64,000 bases of DNA from Macrobrachium rosenbergii (GCF_040412425.1 NC_089743.1:82752471-82816470); one strand, 5' to 3'; positions 35,319 to 49,041 are shown, numbered from the stretch's first letter. The notes: generated by a model from the letters alone, not told the origin. Numbers and translations: made by a program.

Positions 35319-36117
35319 TTAAACACGCCCCATAATTTTAAAATAATAGTTTTGTTCCACGTCATCCTACTCCTCACGTTCCTAATTACCTTTCTATGCC
35401 AGTCTTCCTTTTATTCACGATACAACCTTTTATAATAGAATTCAGAGTTTTAATATCCGGTCATCTCCCTGCCATGAAAATTAAAATTAAACCCACAGAC
35501 CCACTGAATATCGGTAGCCTTTTCAGCTTCAGAGACCTTTTGGATCCATTAATGACCGTGTGTGTTATTTTTAAGTTTATTTGTCCTCGATGTAATCGAG
35601 GAACCTATATTGGATAGACACACAGGTTACATAAGGTTCGAATCGACAGTCACAGAGCTGTCAGCTATAGAGCTGGCACTAAAATTTCAAATCCCGAATT
35701 TTCCAACATAAGGGATCATACCGATAAATAAAAATATTCCATTCAGTACATAGACTTTAAATCACGGTTTTGACCAGAGCCTCCAATCATAAGCTTTTAA
35801 TTAATGAATCATTGTTTATTAAAAAAAAAAAAAAAAAAAAAAACTGGTCCCTCACTGAACACCCATGCCATGTCTACACCTCCTTATCTGTCGTGAAATG
35901 TCTACGTTTTTTCCGGTTCTTGGTCAGTCCTTCCTCTGCCTCCACACTCAACGGTTGGTCCTAACTCAGATTTTTAGCTGTATTTGTTTTACTGTAACTT
36001 ACATTGTGTATTTTAATATTTCTCACTTAATTTTAATTGTACTAATTAGGTATCACTACTTTGTAGCTTGATAATGAGACCTGCTGGCTAGTTTCGAAAC
36101 GTTGCACCTGAATAAAT
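35319..36117 (+). mobile_element. Penelope-like element, second family, 3' fragment with GIY-YIG remnant
   Basis: Plus-strand remnants in order: KPTDPLNIGSLFSFRDLLDP, the zinc-like and GIY-YIG segment FICPRCNRGTYIG (stop right after, at 35615-35617), then VRIDSHRAVSYRAG, ISNPEFSNIRDH and YIDF. This is the C-terminal endonuclease region of Penelope-like elements; TYIG is the second conserved motif. A poly(A) run (35820-35842) interrupts the remnant. The 3' UTR ends with 'gataatgagacctgctggc' and 'tagtttcgaaacgttgcacc', then immediately (TA)n. The RT domain is absent. It differs in sequence from the PLE at 9552-13698. Confidence 0.8.
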
Positions 36118-36127
36118 AATATATATA

Positions 36128-36213
<86 letters not shown>
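36118..36213. repeat. (TA)n microsatellite
   Basis: About 45 TA units directly after the PLE 3' end. Confidence 0.95.
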
Positions 36214-36219
<6 letters not shown>

Positions 36220-39085
36220 TGCACACATCAGAAAAGCAAATCTGCAGTAAAGTGTCGAACTTGTTGGAATACGGACTGGGAGAAATAACGTAACGCCTGA
36301 CCTGCGACCTCCGACAAATCATCTCGTGCAAACACATATACTACGATCTTTGTGAGCGCAAGAAGAAATGAAAAAAAAACAGAGACGGGTTAATGCAAAC
36401 CACTAAATGTCAATTACAACCAATCGCAAACTATAGCGAGAGAAAGAGCTTATACATATTCATGCCGAACCTTTGTTACCGGCTAGTGATCAAACAGGAG
36501 GCAGAATTCCCGCTGCTCACCCGAAATAATGGGGTGAAAGGAAGAGTAGGTAACGGAAAACAGAAACACGAAACAAAGGCAGAAAAAGGGAAATACGCTG
36601 ATACTGAAGAAGGAAGAAGAGAAGGGATAGGACGAGGGAAGGTGAAAAACAGAACGGAGATGGAACAAGAAACAGACCGATAAGAAAAGAGGACATAGAA
36701 AAAACTTAAAAGTGTAATATTCGTCTTTTAAATGAGAATATATCGAGGAAAACTTACCTAAAACAAACACGAAACAAGACAAAAGAAATGCTGGGAAACG
36801 TACGAGAACAGAATAAGGATCGTGCATGAATAAGTCAATATTTTCACTGGCCCCGTTTTATTGTAACCCAACGCTTTTAATATCACATAACAACAAAAAA
36901 CAAAAGAGACTGAAAATTTGGCAAATAAATGTAAAATTAAGCTAAACAAATACAATACAAAATTATAGATTCTCACTCCGGTAAGCAAATGAGATACACA
37001 AAATACATACCTTATGATTTTACAAACAAATCGTGAACTCTAACTTAGAGAAAAATAAATCTGGCAATCTGATTGAAAGAGATAAAACATCAACAGAAAT
37101 CCTGTTATATTTTTTTCCTAAAAATAACAGAATAAATAATCCCAGAATATCGACTACGGCTGAGATGAATCTATACAATCAAAAGTTCTCATTTATGCTC
37201 AGTCTCCTCAGAGATTGACCTAACTTCTAGTTTAGTAGGATTTTGAAGTTATACCATACTTTCAATACCTAGTTTATTGCAGTTTTTAGTTTCATTCATT
37301 TACTTGTTACTTACACCTTTACGTTATAATTTTTTTGGGGTTGAATGGAATGGAACCTAATGGGTCATTAATCGCTGCAGTGAAAGTGTCATGAGGTGAA
37401 GTTATCAAAGACTGACTAAAATCAAATAATAAATTCTTTATTAAAAAATGGAATAGTAATTCAGTAAAAGAGGAATAAAATTTCTTTAAAATATACAACA
37501 AATGCATATAAGATATGCACGTAATCACGGATGAAAAAATTAAATGATAGTTAACTACAGCCAAAAGGGCTCATTTATTTTTTATCTATTCAATAACTGG
37601 AACAAACTATTGACTACGTCGATACAAGTCCGTGATGTGAATATGATCGTTAAATTTTTAAACATTTCTATAAATTCCATTTCATTTGGTACTCATATTG
37701 AGTTCAGTTTTCTATTGCATAGGGCAGAATCTGAATTTCCCGATTCCCAAAATTTTCCTGATAACATTTATTTCACCAGATTTACAACGAATCTTTTCTT
37801 TAATTTACTTCCCGAAATTTCTTCATTCGCATAAACTGCTCTCTCAATTTTGTCTGTCTCTACTCTTCAGTATCTATTTCTCTATTCATTACTGTGAACG
37901 CCTGTTCATTACCGGCCTATCAGCTTTCAACTACAACTGAATTCAGGGCAATAAAAGCTTTTATCCTCACGGAAAAATGTCGTAAGCTGCACACACACGT
38001 TAATATATCTATTATTCTCTAATCCCTTAATTCCTTTGACCCTTTCCAACAAAACTCGAAGGCCCTCTACTTCCTGATGCCTGATACTCATCTCATTTTC
38101 TTCTTATTTCATTTTAACAGTGATAAAACTTGTGCACCATTACGTAATAGAATAGTTACACCCCAAGATGAACTGCAAATTCTGATTATGTGATTTGCAA
38201 AACTGTATCTTACGCACATGAGAAAGTGAGTCGTAATTTTCGGACCTGAAGTAAATCAACATTTCAATGAGTTTATGTTTTGCAATCACTTATTCAACCA
38301 GCAAGAAATCTTCGTTAACGGAAGGATGGAAGCTGCCATACAATTAGCTCTTTTCTAAGTCATCAACGAAAAGGTAATTTTTTTTATCGCGTTACATCAA
38401 ATCTACTTTGCTTTGTAACGTTATTACTTAATCTATAAAAATCGATCATGAAATTTTTTTTATTTTGTTTTTGTAAGTGATGATCACTCTTGCAAATTCA
38501 ACAAAGACACAATGGATGATGCACTGAGTATGGACTTCCTCAGCGTTCGTGGTAAAGCTGACAAACGGTTGATGAACTTGGCTGGATGAGAATACTTAAA
38601 ACGGCCGATAATTCAAAATTTATAATCGCGTGCCAGTTTCAACAGCGCTGTCAACTGATCCTCTACATCAAACACTAACATCAAAATAATACTAATGGTC
38701 AGCATATCTGTCGGAGGAGAAAAAATAATCGAGTACTAAAAACATCCGGACATGTAGAGGAGATCTCAATCAGATGGTTTGAGTGCAGAAAGTTCACTAT
38801 GTAACTCCTGGGTAGGGTTGTCAATGGCAGAAAGTAAAGAGACCCGACGGCACAAGAAGGTGGGACACGTTCCTGCAGATACGCCTACGGTGTTAGAATT
38901 AGCGGTAAAAGTGTGAAGGAGGCAGTGTTTGGACCTTTGGGCGTAAGTTTCTTGAATAATAAGCGTGTTTACTTTTGCCGTGAGGCTTGAAGCGGGTTAC
39001 TGAATATGATATGAGAACAAATCTAGATATCTTGGCATTCTCCCAATCTCTCTCTCGCTCCTTATGATATAGCCTATACAATATA
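36214..39085. other. AT-rich stretch, no supported gene
   Basis: I see no tandem array, tRNA box or SINE in this 2.9 kb. Short open frames (36393-36683, 36483-36827 minus, 37544-37834, 37686-37940) are purine- or T-rich without motifs. The segment 37560-37660 faintly recalls the carboxy end of LINE RT proteins (FNNWNKL) but is too short to call. Confidence 0.35.
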
Positions 39086-39088
<3 letters not shown>

Positions 39089-39170
<82 letters not shown>

Positions 39171-39180
39171 CGTGTGTGTA
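39089..39180. repeat. (TA)n-(TG)n microsatellite
   Basis: About 29 TA units followed by about 15 TG units. Confidence 0.95.
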
Positions 39181-39349
39181 GAATCTACTGGTCACTTTTA
39201 CCAGATACATATGTAATTTTAATAGCTACCGGACATCACAGCCACTCCAATTTCTTGCACTTGATCTTACGGCTTGGTAGTGACAAGCATATCTAAAACA
39301 ACAGCGAAGAATTCGAAGAGTTAAGAGGCCACATGACTATGACAATTAC

Positions 39350-39367
39350 ACACACATACATATACAT

Positions 39368-39444
<77 letters not shown>

Positions 39445-39545
39445 ATAGATACAGAGACAGACAGATAGACATATGTATATATATATAATGTATATACATA
39501 CATACATATATATATAATGTATATACATACATAATGTATACTGTA
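39350..39545. repeat. (TA)n with flanking GACA and TATG repeats
   Basis: TA core at 39380-39442, with CAGACAGATAGACA text and 'atgtatatacatacat' duplicated to the right. Confidence 0.92.
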
Positions 39546-39694
39546 CATATAGCCTATATGTATGTAACTTCTATCACAAGAATAACTAAGTGAAATGAAA
39601 TGAAAACAAGTATATGGAGCCTTAGAATAAGGGTGAAAGATCGTAAGTTCCTTTTTTTATTTTCCTAATGGCCATATACGCTTTCTACAAAACA

Positions 39695-39700
39695 CACACC

Positions 39701-39791
<91 letters not shown>
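39695..39791. repeat. (CA)n-(TA)n compound microsatellite
   Basis: About 18 CA units then about 25 TA units, followed by a purine-rich 'gagagagtgagggag' patch. Confidence 0.95.
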
Positions 39792-39793
<2 letters not shown>

Positions 39794-40166
39794 AGGGAGA
39801 GAGTGAGGGAGAGAGAAACAAATGGGAAAGGGTATCAGTTAAAGTAAAAGCAGAAAATTAACTTACAACGGAGTGGAAATGAGAATCAGGTTAAGCTACT
39901 TGAGAAAATTTTAAGAAAACTAGAGGAATGTTCCCCAAATACAGACATAAAAAAAACGCTTCATACGACTATTCTGGTCGAATAGAAATATAACCGCATG
40001 CACATAACAACCCTACTTCATGTCAGACTTAATCAGGCAGGTGATACGAAACCTTCACGCCTTATTAAGAAAGGAAGGAAGGAAGGAAGGAAGAAGGAAA
40101 TAAAAGTGGCCACATCAACGAAGGAAGCGACAGACTGCCCCCTAACGGATTTACTTTGGTATGAAG

Positions 40167-40440
40167 CTCATTGGGCGGGTGGGTTCCGTTCTCAATTAGC
40201 AGTCTGCTCGGCCCGCATTCGAATCTCCGACCGGCCAATGAAGAATAAGAGGAATTTATTTCTGGCGATAGAAATTCATTTCTCGCTATAATGTGGTTCG
40301 GATTCCACAATAAGCTGTAGGTCCCGTTGCCAGGTAACCAATAGGTTCTTAGCCACGTAAAATAAATCTAATCCTTCAGGCCAGCCGTAGGAGAGCTGTT
40401 AATCAGCTCAGTGGTCTGGTTAAACTAAGGTATACTTAAC
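40167..40440 (+). repeat. tRNA-derived SINE (family A), uninterrupted copy
   Basis: The head begins 'ctcattgggcgggtggg' with the B-box-like 'cattcgaatctcc'. The body contains 'gaggaatttatttctggcg', 'tgtggttcggattccacaat' and 'cacgtaaaataaatctaatc'. The tail is 'aactaaggtatacttaac'. It gives the intact order used to interpret the nested copies at 32185-32745 and the minus copy at 49447-49712. Confidence 0.88.
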
Positions 40441-40484
40441 TTATGAAGCTATCGTATATTAAAATGTCACGCCAATATAACTAC

Positions 40485-40715
40485 CTACTCCCGTAGCTCA
40501 GTGGTTAACGACCTGGCCTCACTCACTAGAAACCGAGGTTTCACCCCATGGTGGTGGTAGGGGGGTCTGTTGTCCTGTTTGCTGGAAAACCTATTACGCC
40601 CCCCTTGACCTGAGCAGTGGTAACTGAAATCTAGCAATCACAGACAGGTATTTAGTTGCAACCAGGGTACAGAAGGGCAAGGGATTAACGCTTTACCTCC
40701 CCAAAAAATATATTT
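40485..40715 (+). repeat. tRNA-derived SINE (family B)
   Basis: Good Pol III promoter: A box TAGCTCAGTGG (40494-40504) and B box GGTTTCACCCC (40537-40547) with near-normal spacing. The body includes 'tgacctgagcagtggtaact' and the tail 'cagaagggcaagggattaac'. Same family as 25860-26084 by head and tail similarity. A tRNA-like cloverleaf is not fully restorable, so it is a SINE and not a tRNA gene. Confidence 0.75.
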
Positions 40716-40789
40716 GCTGAGAACGGGTATATTAACACTGAAGAAAGGATGTTTGGTTTAAGTATGTACCGGTATATTATCAGTGTCGA

Positions 40790-40844
40790 CACATACATAC
40801 AAATATACTTACATACATACATACATATATAAATATAAATATAA

Positions 40845-40917
<73 letters not shown>

Positions 40918-41030
40918 CACATATATATATACTGTATATATATACACACATATTTATGTGTGTCTGTATACATATATACCCATATATACAGTACATACGC
41001 ATATACAGTATATGTATATGTGTCTGTCTG
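40790..41030. repeat. TACA/TA compound microsatellite
   Basis: (ATAC)n at 40790-40830, TA core at 40853-40911, then CTGTATATA and TGTGTCTG text. Confidence 0.9.
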
Positions 41031-41655
41031 TGTTTCATTCGAATGTAATTATCTAACTAGAAAAAGATAAACAGCCCGATCAATATTAAAAAGCACATGG
41101 AAAACCGCCTGCACCGAAATTTCCAGAAAGCCGGGCGCAAGGCCACCACCTTTGCTCCTTGGGTAAACTTCATACACGGCCAACGAGCATTATAACGCGG
41201 TTAATGGAAGGTGCAATGTCATGTACTGATGGTAACAGTTACGGCAATGACTCTCTTCACAGCCAAAAGACCAACACCTCGGGGATTAGGGTTCAAGATA
41301 ATGTACAAAATCGTCTACAATTTTACACTAATAATTCATCGGCATGTATACTATTCAGGCCGATACAGAACTGAATTTTAAACATTTTCGTAAATGAAAG
41401 GTTATTATAAGAGTTGACATGTAGCACAAACGGTGAGAAATCTTAATAATTGAGAAGAGATTTTACTGGTAAGAATTCATAGTGGTTTAGAATCAAAGTA
41501 GGAAAATAAGAGAGAAAAACATTACTTTCACGATTCATCTGACGCCTCTTTGCGTTGTTTTCCAGCAAAAACTAAGCGTGAAAAATGATCGTTATAAGAA
41601 TTAAATACTTCCATAACCGCAAAACCTTGCAGTAAGGGAGACAACTGCAAACGAA
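41031..41655. other. Unrecognised sequence
   Basis: No repeat or credible gene. A 71-codon plus frame (41159-41374) lacks motifs. Confidence 0.35.
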
Positions 41656-41912
41656 GAAACTACATAATTAAGAAACTGCTAACTAAGAAAGAAATTAATT
41701 AAGAAACTACTAACTAAGAAAGAAACTAATTAAGAAACTACTAACTAAGAAAGAAACTAATTAAGAAACTACTAACTAGGAAAGACATTAATTAAGAAAC
41801 TACTAACCAGGAACGAAATTAATTAAGAAACGACTAACTAGGAAAGAAATTAATTAACAAACTACTGACTATGAAAGAAATTAATCAAGAAACTACTAAC
41901 TAGGAAATAAAT
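41656..41912. repeat. 31-bp minisatellite
   Basis: The unit 'aagaaactactaactaag' plus 'aaagaaactaatt' (31 bp) occurs about 8 times, with point variants such as 'aactagg'. Confidence 0.92.
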
Positions 41913-42540
41913 TTCGCCATAGTGGGAGACACAGAACAATGTAAATTTAATATACCAGGAGACGCATTATCGGAAGGAAAACCACGGCTAAGGGAGTAAT
42001 ATTAAAAAAAAAAAAAAAAAAAAAAATGGACACATTACTGAGGGAAATTCGAATAAAAAGAGTACATCACTACAAAAGAACCAACAAAAAAGGAACACCC
42101 ATAGCACAAGAGGGACATATATAAAAAAGAAAAAATTTGCAGAAACCCAAGAAATTTACAGTACTGTACCAGAGGGAGACCCATAACTACAACATGGCGA
42201 ATGAAGACAAAACATTATATACAAATGAGAGAGAAACACTGAAATGAACTTTTAAAAAAAGGGTCACTTTACTAAAGAGAGGAACATTGTAGAAGAAATA
42301 TTAAAATAGGGAAGTATCGAAAAATAAGGAAACTCACAAAAATAAATACAGACACACTGCAAAAGAAATATCACATACGCAAAAGGCCATATGGAGAGAT
42401 ACAAAAAAATGAAAATACACTCCTAAAGAAGAAACATCAAGTATATAAGAGGAATATACATTGCAACATTCAAGGATGCAATGTCAAAAGACGCACTGTA
42501 ATATAAAAATACTTACTGCAATATAGGGTACGGAGTAGTG
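41913..42540. repeat. Degenerate purine-rich repeat region
   Basis: Loose recurrences of 'acattact', 'aagagrgacat' and 'gagggagac' suggest a decayed tandem array of unclear period, with poly(A) at 42004-42026. Confidence 0.4.
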
Positions 42541-43325
42541 CTAAATATGTTAGAAATATTTCATGACAGAGAAATACATTACAAAAGCGGAAGCGAAAAA
42601 AAAGTCACATTACAAAAGAGAGAGACATTCCCCAAGTGCAAAAAGTTCCCATACGGATATGCAACAAAATCAATGGACATTGCATACGAATTCAAGTACA
42701 CGGTAAAACAAACTGGGTTACGTTTACAAAATGACTAAAGTACAATGTTTAGAAAGAAGAAACACTATGAAAGGAGGAGAAACGTCAAAGTCCAGAGAAT
42801 TCCTAGTTGAGGTAGAAGGAAAAATGTCAACGACCGAAAAATGTCCTTTACGCTGACCCGAGACTCGACCAAAGGAAATGATAAACTCTGCACAGAGAAA
42901 TGAAGGGAGACTTAAAAACACATAAAGGAAATAACGAACGCAGTACAAAGATATAAACAGATTTACAGCAACATCCTGCGTGTGAGTCCAAGGGTCTATC
43001 TACATGCACAAAACAGCTTAAACCAATTTGAGGCCGTTCCCCTAAAACCTCTACAGACGACCCTAACAGGATATGAATGAAGACAGGAGAGTTGAAAGGG
43101 ATTGTGTCGTCACTTAGCGTACTAATGGTCCTGCTGAGTTCGTCCTGTACGTGATCAACCTCCCACGGACAAACGGACTTGCTCAGGGGTAAACACACCT
43201 ATACGTGAATTGGTGTCTCGAGGTTTAGTCGGATGGTCTAGGTGCTTTTTTTTTTTTATTCGCCGAGCTGAAAATATTCGTTTTTTATATTTTGCTTTTA
43301 AACAGCCTCTATCAATAGACTTAAA
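42541..43325. other. Unrecognised sequence
   Basis: Short frames on both strands without motifs; no repeat seen. Confidence 0.35.
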
Positions 43326-43326
43326 G

Positions 43327-43765
<439 letters not shown>

Positions 43766-43964
43766 GTGTGAGTATCGTGAAGTACGTAAGATTTTCCAAC
43801 AAATTCTTGCAACTTCCTTATGCAATAAAGAATGAAATCGACTTTACTTCGAGTTTACGTAAAATACGCTGTTAGACAACAAACGCTCGGGACTTTTCAT
43901 ACTCATAAGCATTTTGGCAAGATCATGACTAAATATCGAATCCAGTCAACCTAAAATGAATTCT

Positions 43965-44060
43965 AATTTACTCGTTCTTCTGTCCCAGCCAGGATTCGAA
44001 CCTGTCCCTTTGAGTAGAAACAGTGAGTGATTATGATAATAATGAGTCCGCATAGACGAC
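43965..44060 (-). repeat. tRNA-like fragment
   Basis: Perfect minus-strand B box GGTTCGAATCC (43992-44002) with tRNA-like text on its 5' side (to about 44055). No clear body follows, so this is a short SINE or tRNA-pseudogene fragment. Confidence 0.5.
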
Positions 44061-44870
44061 GAGACGGGGAACGGGTTATTTTCTGCCTGATAAAATACCT
44101 TTCATTATGGCTTCGTGATGATAACCTTAAGTCACTGAAAATCTCCAAAATTACTTCATTACCTCGTTAGACTTCCTATCAATTTCTGAAAAAGAACCCG
44201 TGTTGCGGGAAAAAAACACGAGAAGATAAAAATTCCCAAAATCCTGGGAAAACAAATAAGCGTTACCGATAAAACTAACGGAGAAATTGGACTTGTATAA
44301 AATATGAAAACAATTATATAAGTAGCCGGGAAAATTTTGGTTACAAAAACTGAGCAGAATTCATAATTATGGAATCCACGTTCACGGAAGCGTTTGAAAA
44401 CGTACACTCAAATGAGCGCACGAAAAATAGATAACAGGTGATGCACAACGAAAACTAGATAATTGGTGATAAACAAAGTTTCATCCCGAAGATGAGACCT
44501 CATGCATGAGTTCACATCAGCCATGTTATTAGCTTTTAACAATCTTATCTTCGTGATACGACGAAGATACCTGCAGTACAAGACAGACTTCGGGTTTAAA
44601 GCTGCTTAAAATGAAACAGAAAATCAAGAAGTGATTATCTTTCAACAGTTTCCGCGAAGACAACGTTGAATGCCCCATTGGCCGGATGCAATTTTACCAA
44701 CTCATTTATAATATTACTGCTATTAAAGCTTAATAAGTACTAGAAGCTGTGGTAGCAATATATTCAACAGCTTAGATGTTCTTAAACCTTTAATCTAACT
44801 GAAATATATACGACCGTGTTTAAATTGGTTGCATATCTTCCAACACAAATCCGTTTTCATTCCACAAGCC

Positions 44871-44873
<3 letters not shown>
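44061..44873. other. AT-rich sequence, nothing recognised
   Basis: No repeat or credible gene seen. Confidence 0.4.

Positions 44874-44945
<72 letters not shown>
44874..44945. repeat. (GA)n microsatellite
   Basis: About 36 GA units. The Arg/Glu and Leu/Ser frames over it are artefacts. Confidence 0.95.
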
Positions 44946-44949
<4 letters not shown>

Positions 44950-45559
44950 TTCGCCAGTTAGAACGATTTCTAAAAATAAAAATATGGAAAAATGAAAAGC
45001 ATCTACTACCAAAAATCAGGGAAGATTGATAATTTCCGATTTCTGAGATTCTTATCCAAGGATAAACTATTTTCCTACCAGTAGAATAGAAGGCGCCGCT
45101 GAAAGATGTAAAATGCAAAAAATAAGAGGAAATAATTTGAAACTGCCTATGATCATTTAAATACGAACTCCGACTTACCTGGCATAATACCAGAATAATT
45201 TGATTATTTACTCAATTAAATTCAACAAATACTGTGCAACTGAAATCAATATACGGTATGAAAAATAACGTGCCTGAAACGAGAAAATTCAGGTTAATAT
45301 TTTTTAATATCTTGGCATGCTGAAAAATCTCTAATACTACTTCTTTACTATGATATAATTGTCAATTATACTTCATTAATTTGGCATAATGTAGGATTAA
45401 TATTCCAATGGATTAAGAGAGGTTGAAACCTGGTCCATAAATTGGAGAATAAATTATGAATGTATTGACCTAATGGCACAGCTATTGCAAATATCTGAGT
45501 ACGTTGACGCAACAATGCAACTTACTGAACTGCTTGAGTACTTCATTGCCTTATAACAT
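44946..45559. other. AT-rich sequence, nothing recognised
   Basis: No repeat or credible gene seen. Confidence 0.4.
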
Positions 45560-45650
45560 TGAAGGTGGTTCCTATCACCATGTTTCTAGCCCAAATGGCA
45601 TGGGTTCGAAGCCAGATCAGGGCAGAAAGACATACACAAGTATGTAATGT
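45560..45650 (+). repeat. tRNA-like SINE head
   Basis: Perfect B box GGTTCGAAGCC (45603-45613) preceded by a tRNA-like stretch. It leads into the repeat described next, so it may be its Pol III head. Confidence 0.5.
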
Positions 45651-45729
45651 TATTCCCAAAATAGGGTGAACTCAACTTATCTATGTATATATAAAAAGGG
45701 ATGTATGTATGTGTATGTGTATGTGTGTG

Positions 45730-46310
45730 TTCCATCCAGCATAACTCTGAAAAACATTGAGCAATTTCAACCAAACTTAGTGTAATATGACTTACTATAT
45801 AGAAAAAAATACTGTGGGGGTAATACATCATTAGCACCAAAGGGCACCAAAGGGGGTGGGAAGGGCTTCCCTGAAATGGGGCTGGTTCTGCCCGTAGACC
45901 TAGTAACTAAATAAACTCTACATGTTTATCATACCTCGTTTCAGTATACATATGACCTACTATCTGGAAAAGAATACCTGTGGATGACAGGGCATCACTG
46001 GCACCATAGGGGGTTGGGGGTGGGAAGGGGGTGACATGTAAAAGCAACCAAAAACGACAAATATTAGGGTCTAATCTAACAGTTTTGAGGTCACTGAGAT
46101 AAATGATGACACTACGTGCCTTCAGAGTCAAGTTCAGCTGGCCTAGGAAGGAGGAAAAAGTGGTGAAAAATAAAATGTTAAAAATGACTCCATAGCTTTC
46201 GAGGTCGCTGAGATGATTTGTGACACTCTCGATGTCCTTTAACTCCAAGTTCAGCCCCAATAGGAATGGGGGGTGAGAAAGGGTGAATATAAAATGTCAA
46301 AAAATGCTGG
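45730..46310 (+). repeat. Dispersed repeat with two pairs of internal duplications and G-quadruplex motifs
   Basis: Two subunits begin 'atgacttactatatagaa' (about 45787) and 'atgacctactatctggaa' (about 45952), each followed by 'cacc' and a G-run block. Two further subunits contain 'gttttgaggtcactgagat' and 'gctttcgaggtcgctgagat' plus 'caagttcagc'. Each of the first two G blocks has four G-runs (45842-45865 and 46009-46031), fitting a G-quadruplex motif. I recall similar text as a common decapod dispersed repeat. No coding potential. Confidence 0.6.
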
Positions 46311-46338
46311 ACAATGTAACTGAAGCAACTATCTTAAC

Positions 46339-46340
<2 letters not shown>

Positions 46341-46387
<47 letters not shown>
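46341..46387. repeat. (GA)n microsatellite
   Basis: About 23 GA units. Confidence 0.95.
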
Positions 46388-46391
<4 letters not shown>

Positions 46392-46438
46392 TATCAGTTG
46401 CCATTCAAGCCTCCCAGGCAGTGCCAGATTGGTAAATA

Positions 46439-46439
<1 letters not shown>

Positions 46440-46525
<86 letters not shown>

Positions 46526-46545
46526 ATATATAATTATAATATGCA
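46440..46545. repeat. (TA)n microsatellite
   Basis: About 40 TA units with AATA interruptions. Confidence 0.95.
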
Positions 46546-48997
46546 ATTTATATACACCCTATAAACGCTGGTTTCATATCTGCGAACCTCTTTCGTAATT
46601 GATATAAAATCTGTTCTTTTCTACATTTTACAACTGGCATTGCAGAAAAGGTGCCTTTATATTCAACTAAGCAATTTAATAACCACTATAGTGTCCTCAG
46701 CTCTACAAATAAGACAGCAGATAAACGTCAGAGTGACTGGAAGAACAATCCGTTCTCTCATTTATACAAAATTAAGTTCTTAAATTGGATTACTAAAAAT
46801 ATATAAGTGCACGTTCATATATTTTCACGTTCTATAGTTGGAAATCAACATCAGGTCTGTTAGAATACGTGTACTATCAAATAAAATCATTTTAACCAAA
46901 CGCAGAAGCAAATGGTATATCACTAAAGTTACTATTGCAGTGTCGTATATCTTAACAACATTACGACCGCAAACTCCAATATTTCCTTCAACTTCCTTCA
47001 ACGAAAATAATAATGATCTGTAGCGTTCCAGCAGCGAAATAAATGATCCTCAGTGAACTCATGACCGTAAACTATAGACAAATGTCACCTGCCGTTGGTT
47101 CACTTTATGACAAAAGTTTGCAAGTATGTGATGGTAAATAACACGGGAGTGTTCGTCCACAGAGTGTGCGTGTGTGTGTGTGTGTATGTGCGTGTCGCTA
47201 CTACAGAAAAAGTGCAACTACTCATTATATGATTCCGTTTTCACGTGGATGCGTAAATATACAACATTCTGGAAAAAACTGAGACATTAACATCCATATT
47301 TACGGTTGAAAACGCAACTCACTGCATAGCTAAACCAAAAGGCGGCTGAAATACGTAGCTTAATAATTCCTTCTAACAAGCTTATAGTAAAAAGAAACGA
47401 ACTCGTGAACACCGATGCGAATTAAAAGCAGGTACGATAATGTTTAGGAGATAAACATGTCCACAGAATTTCCTCAAAGTTAAATCTGTCACTAACCGGA
47501 CCACAATTGAGTACATATGCATATAGAAACAAACCCAATCAACGTAAAATTATTTGATCTGAACATTTTGTAGCCAGATTTCTGGCGTCACATCAAATCA
47601 GTCCGCTAATTTTTCAAAACAAGTACGGGGATCAAAATACGAAACCGGCCTGTTCCGCAACGCAAAGTCTAAGTGAAGCCTTTCTGTTAAGGCATAACCT
47701 TACCTTAGTCAACATAATCTCCATATGAAAAAAAGTCGGTAAACTCTACACGAAAGAGCCCCAGCTGGATACAGCAACTGACACTTCCAAGATACAAACA
47801 GACAGACGGAAGATCTGGCTCCTTACACAAAATCCTCATGTAATCCTTGTGAAAATTATGAATATGAGCCGGTTAAACATATACGAAGGGCATTGTACTA
47901 TTCATTTAGCGGTAATTTACTTCCGACGGTTATACCTTTGAAAATTAATGGCAAATTACTTTAAGGGAAAATGACCGAATTCCACCCCCCCTAAAAACGT
48001 CACCTGAGGTAGGAAGGTTTCTCCTTTCCCTCATCTTAAATATAAAAGACGCTAAGGACCACAGCACCCACTTAATTACTTCCGATGTTATATAGAAGCC
48101 TCACCACCGCACTCCAGTTGAATGTGTGTAATTCTAACCGCGCGGCAATAATAACAGAACCTTTCCAGAGTTAAGGAAACGTTATCTTTGACACAACATC
48201 AATTTTCCACGTCAGACTATGAAATAAGGAATTTTTTTTTCTTAAACTTACCGTAATTGCAGGCTTCCACTTTACAAACACACTAGAATGTCCATGAAAA
48301 ATGTTCAAATTATCATTTGATTTAGATTCTTATAATCTCGCTGCTCATCAACAACTTCCGGGGAAGACGATAAACTGTCTTCATTCCTCCCGTCTGGTAA
48401 TCTTTGGAAAAGCTCTCCCCGACAATCGACTATATCGTATAGTTTCATCAGCGTCAAAATTAATTGGAAGGCTCTCATCAACTACGATCATACACTGATG
48501 ATGAAGACTTCATTCTCCATTCTGCATTCAAATAGCTGGGGTTATGCGAGTGAACTAACTCTAAAAACCAAGAGAAATGACGCCCGTGGATAAGAGAGTA
48601 CACCGTGCTAGAACTCTTAATCAAAATTCGGAACAATTCATAATCCAAAAGGAACCTGTTCTGGTTAAGTGGTAAAACTTCCTCATCCAAATATCGTACA
48701 AAAGAGGTTACAAAACTTAAAACATAGTAGCCAGCTTTATCCGTAACCAGTAAGGGGATAAACGTCATATAAATGCAGATGATCTCCTAAAAAAAAAAAA
48801 AAAAAACTGTTTAGTAACACGGCATGAAGAAAAATGAGTGTAGTGATGTACACACCTGTATTAAATTGCAAATATCCACTATACGGCAATTTTACACTAC
48901 CTTATACGACCATTTTATATTGCGCCAACAGATATTCAAAATAATCTTGTCTAACACGACTAAAATATTAGTAAGGATAGATTTCACAAATTTTTCA

Positions 48998-49000
<3 letters not shown>
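46546..49000. other. AT-rich stretch, no supported gene
   Basis: A small (TG)n lies at 47166-47186 and a poly(A) at 48788-48806. No SINE, array or domain-bearing frame was found in 2.4 kb. The 96-codon minus frame (48478-48768) has no known motif. Confidence 0.35.

Positions 49001-49002
<2 letters not shown>

Positions 49003-49041
<39 letters not shown>

Noticed and set aside
36483..36827. Membrane protein on the minus strand
   Set aside because: Phe/Leu/Ser-rich frames are expected opposite purine-rich DNA; no unique motif.
37560..37660. LINE RT end resembling F-x-x-x-W-N-x-L
   Set aside because: A single short match with no neighbouring motif; likely chance.
40485..40570. Functional tRNA gene
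   Set aside because: The A and B boxes are good, but acceptor and anticodon stems do not pair properly and a SINE body and tail follow.
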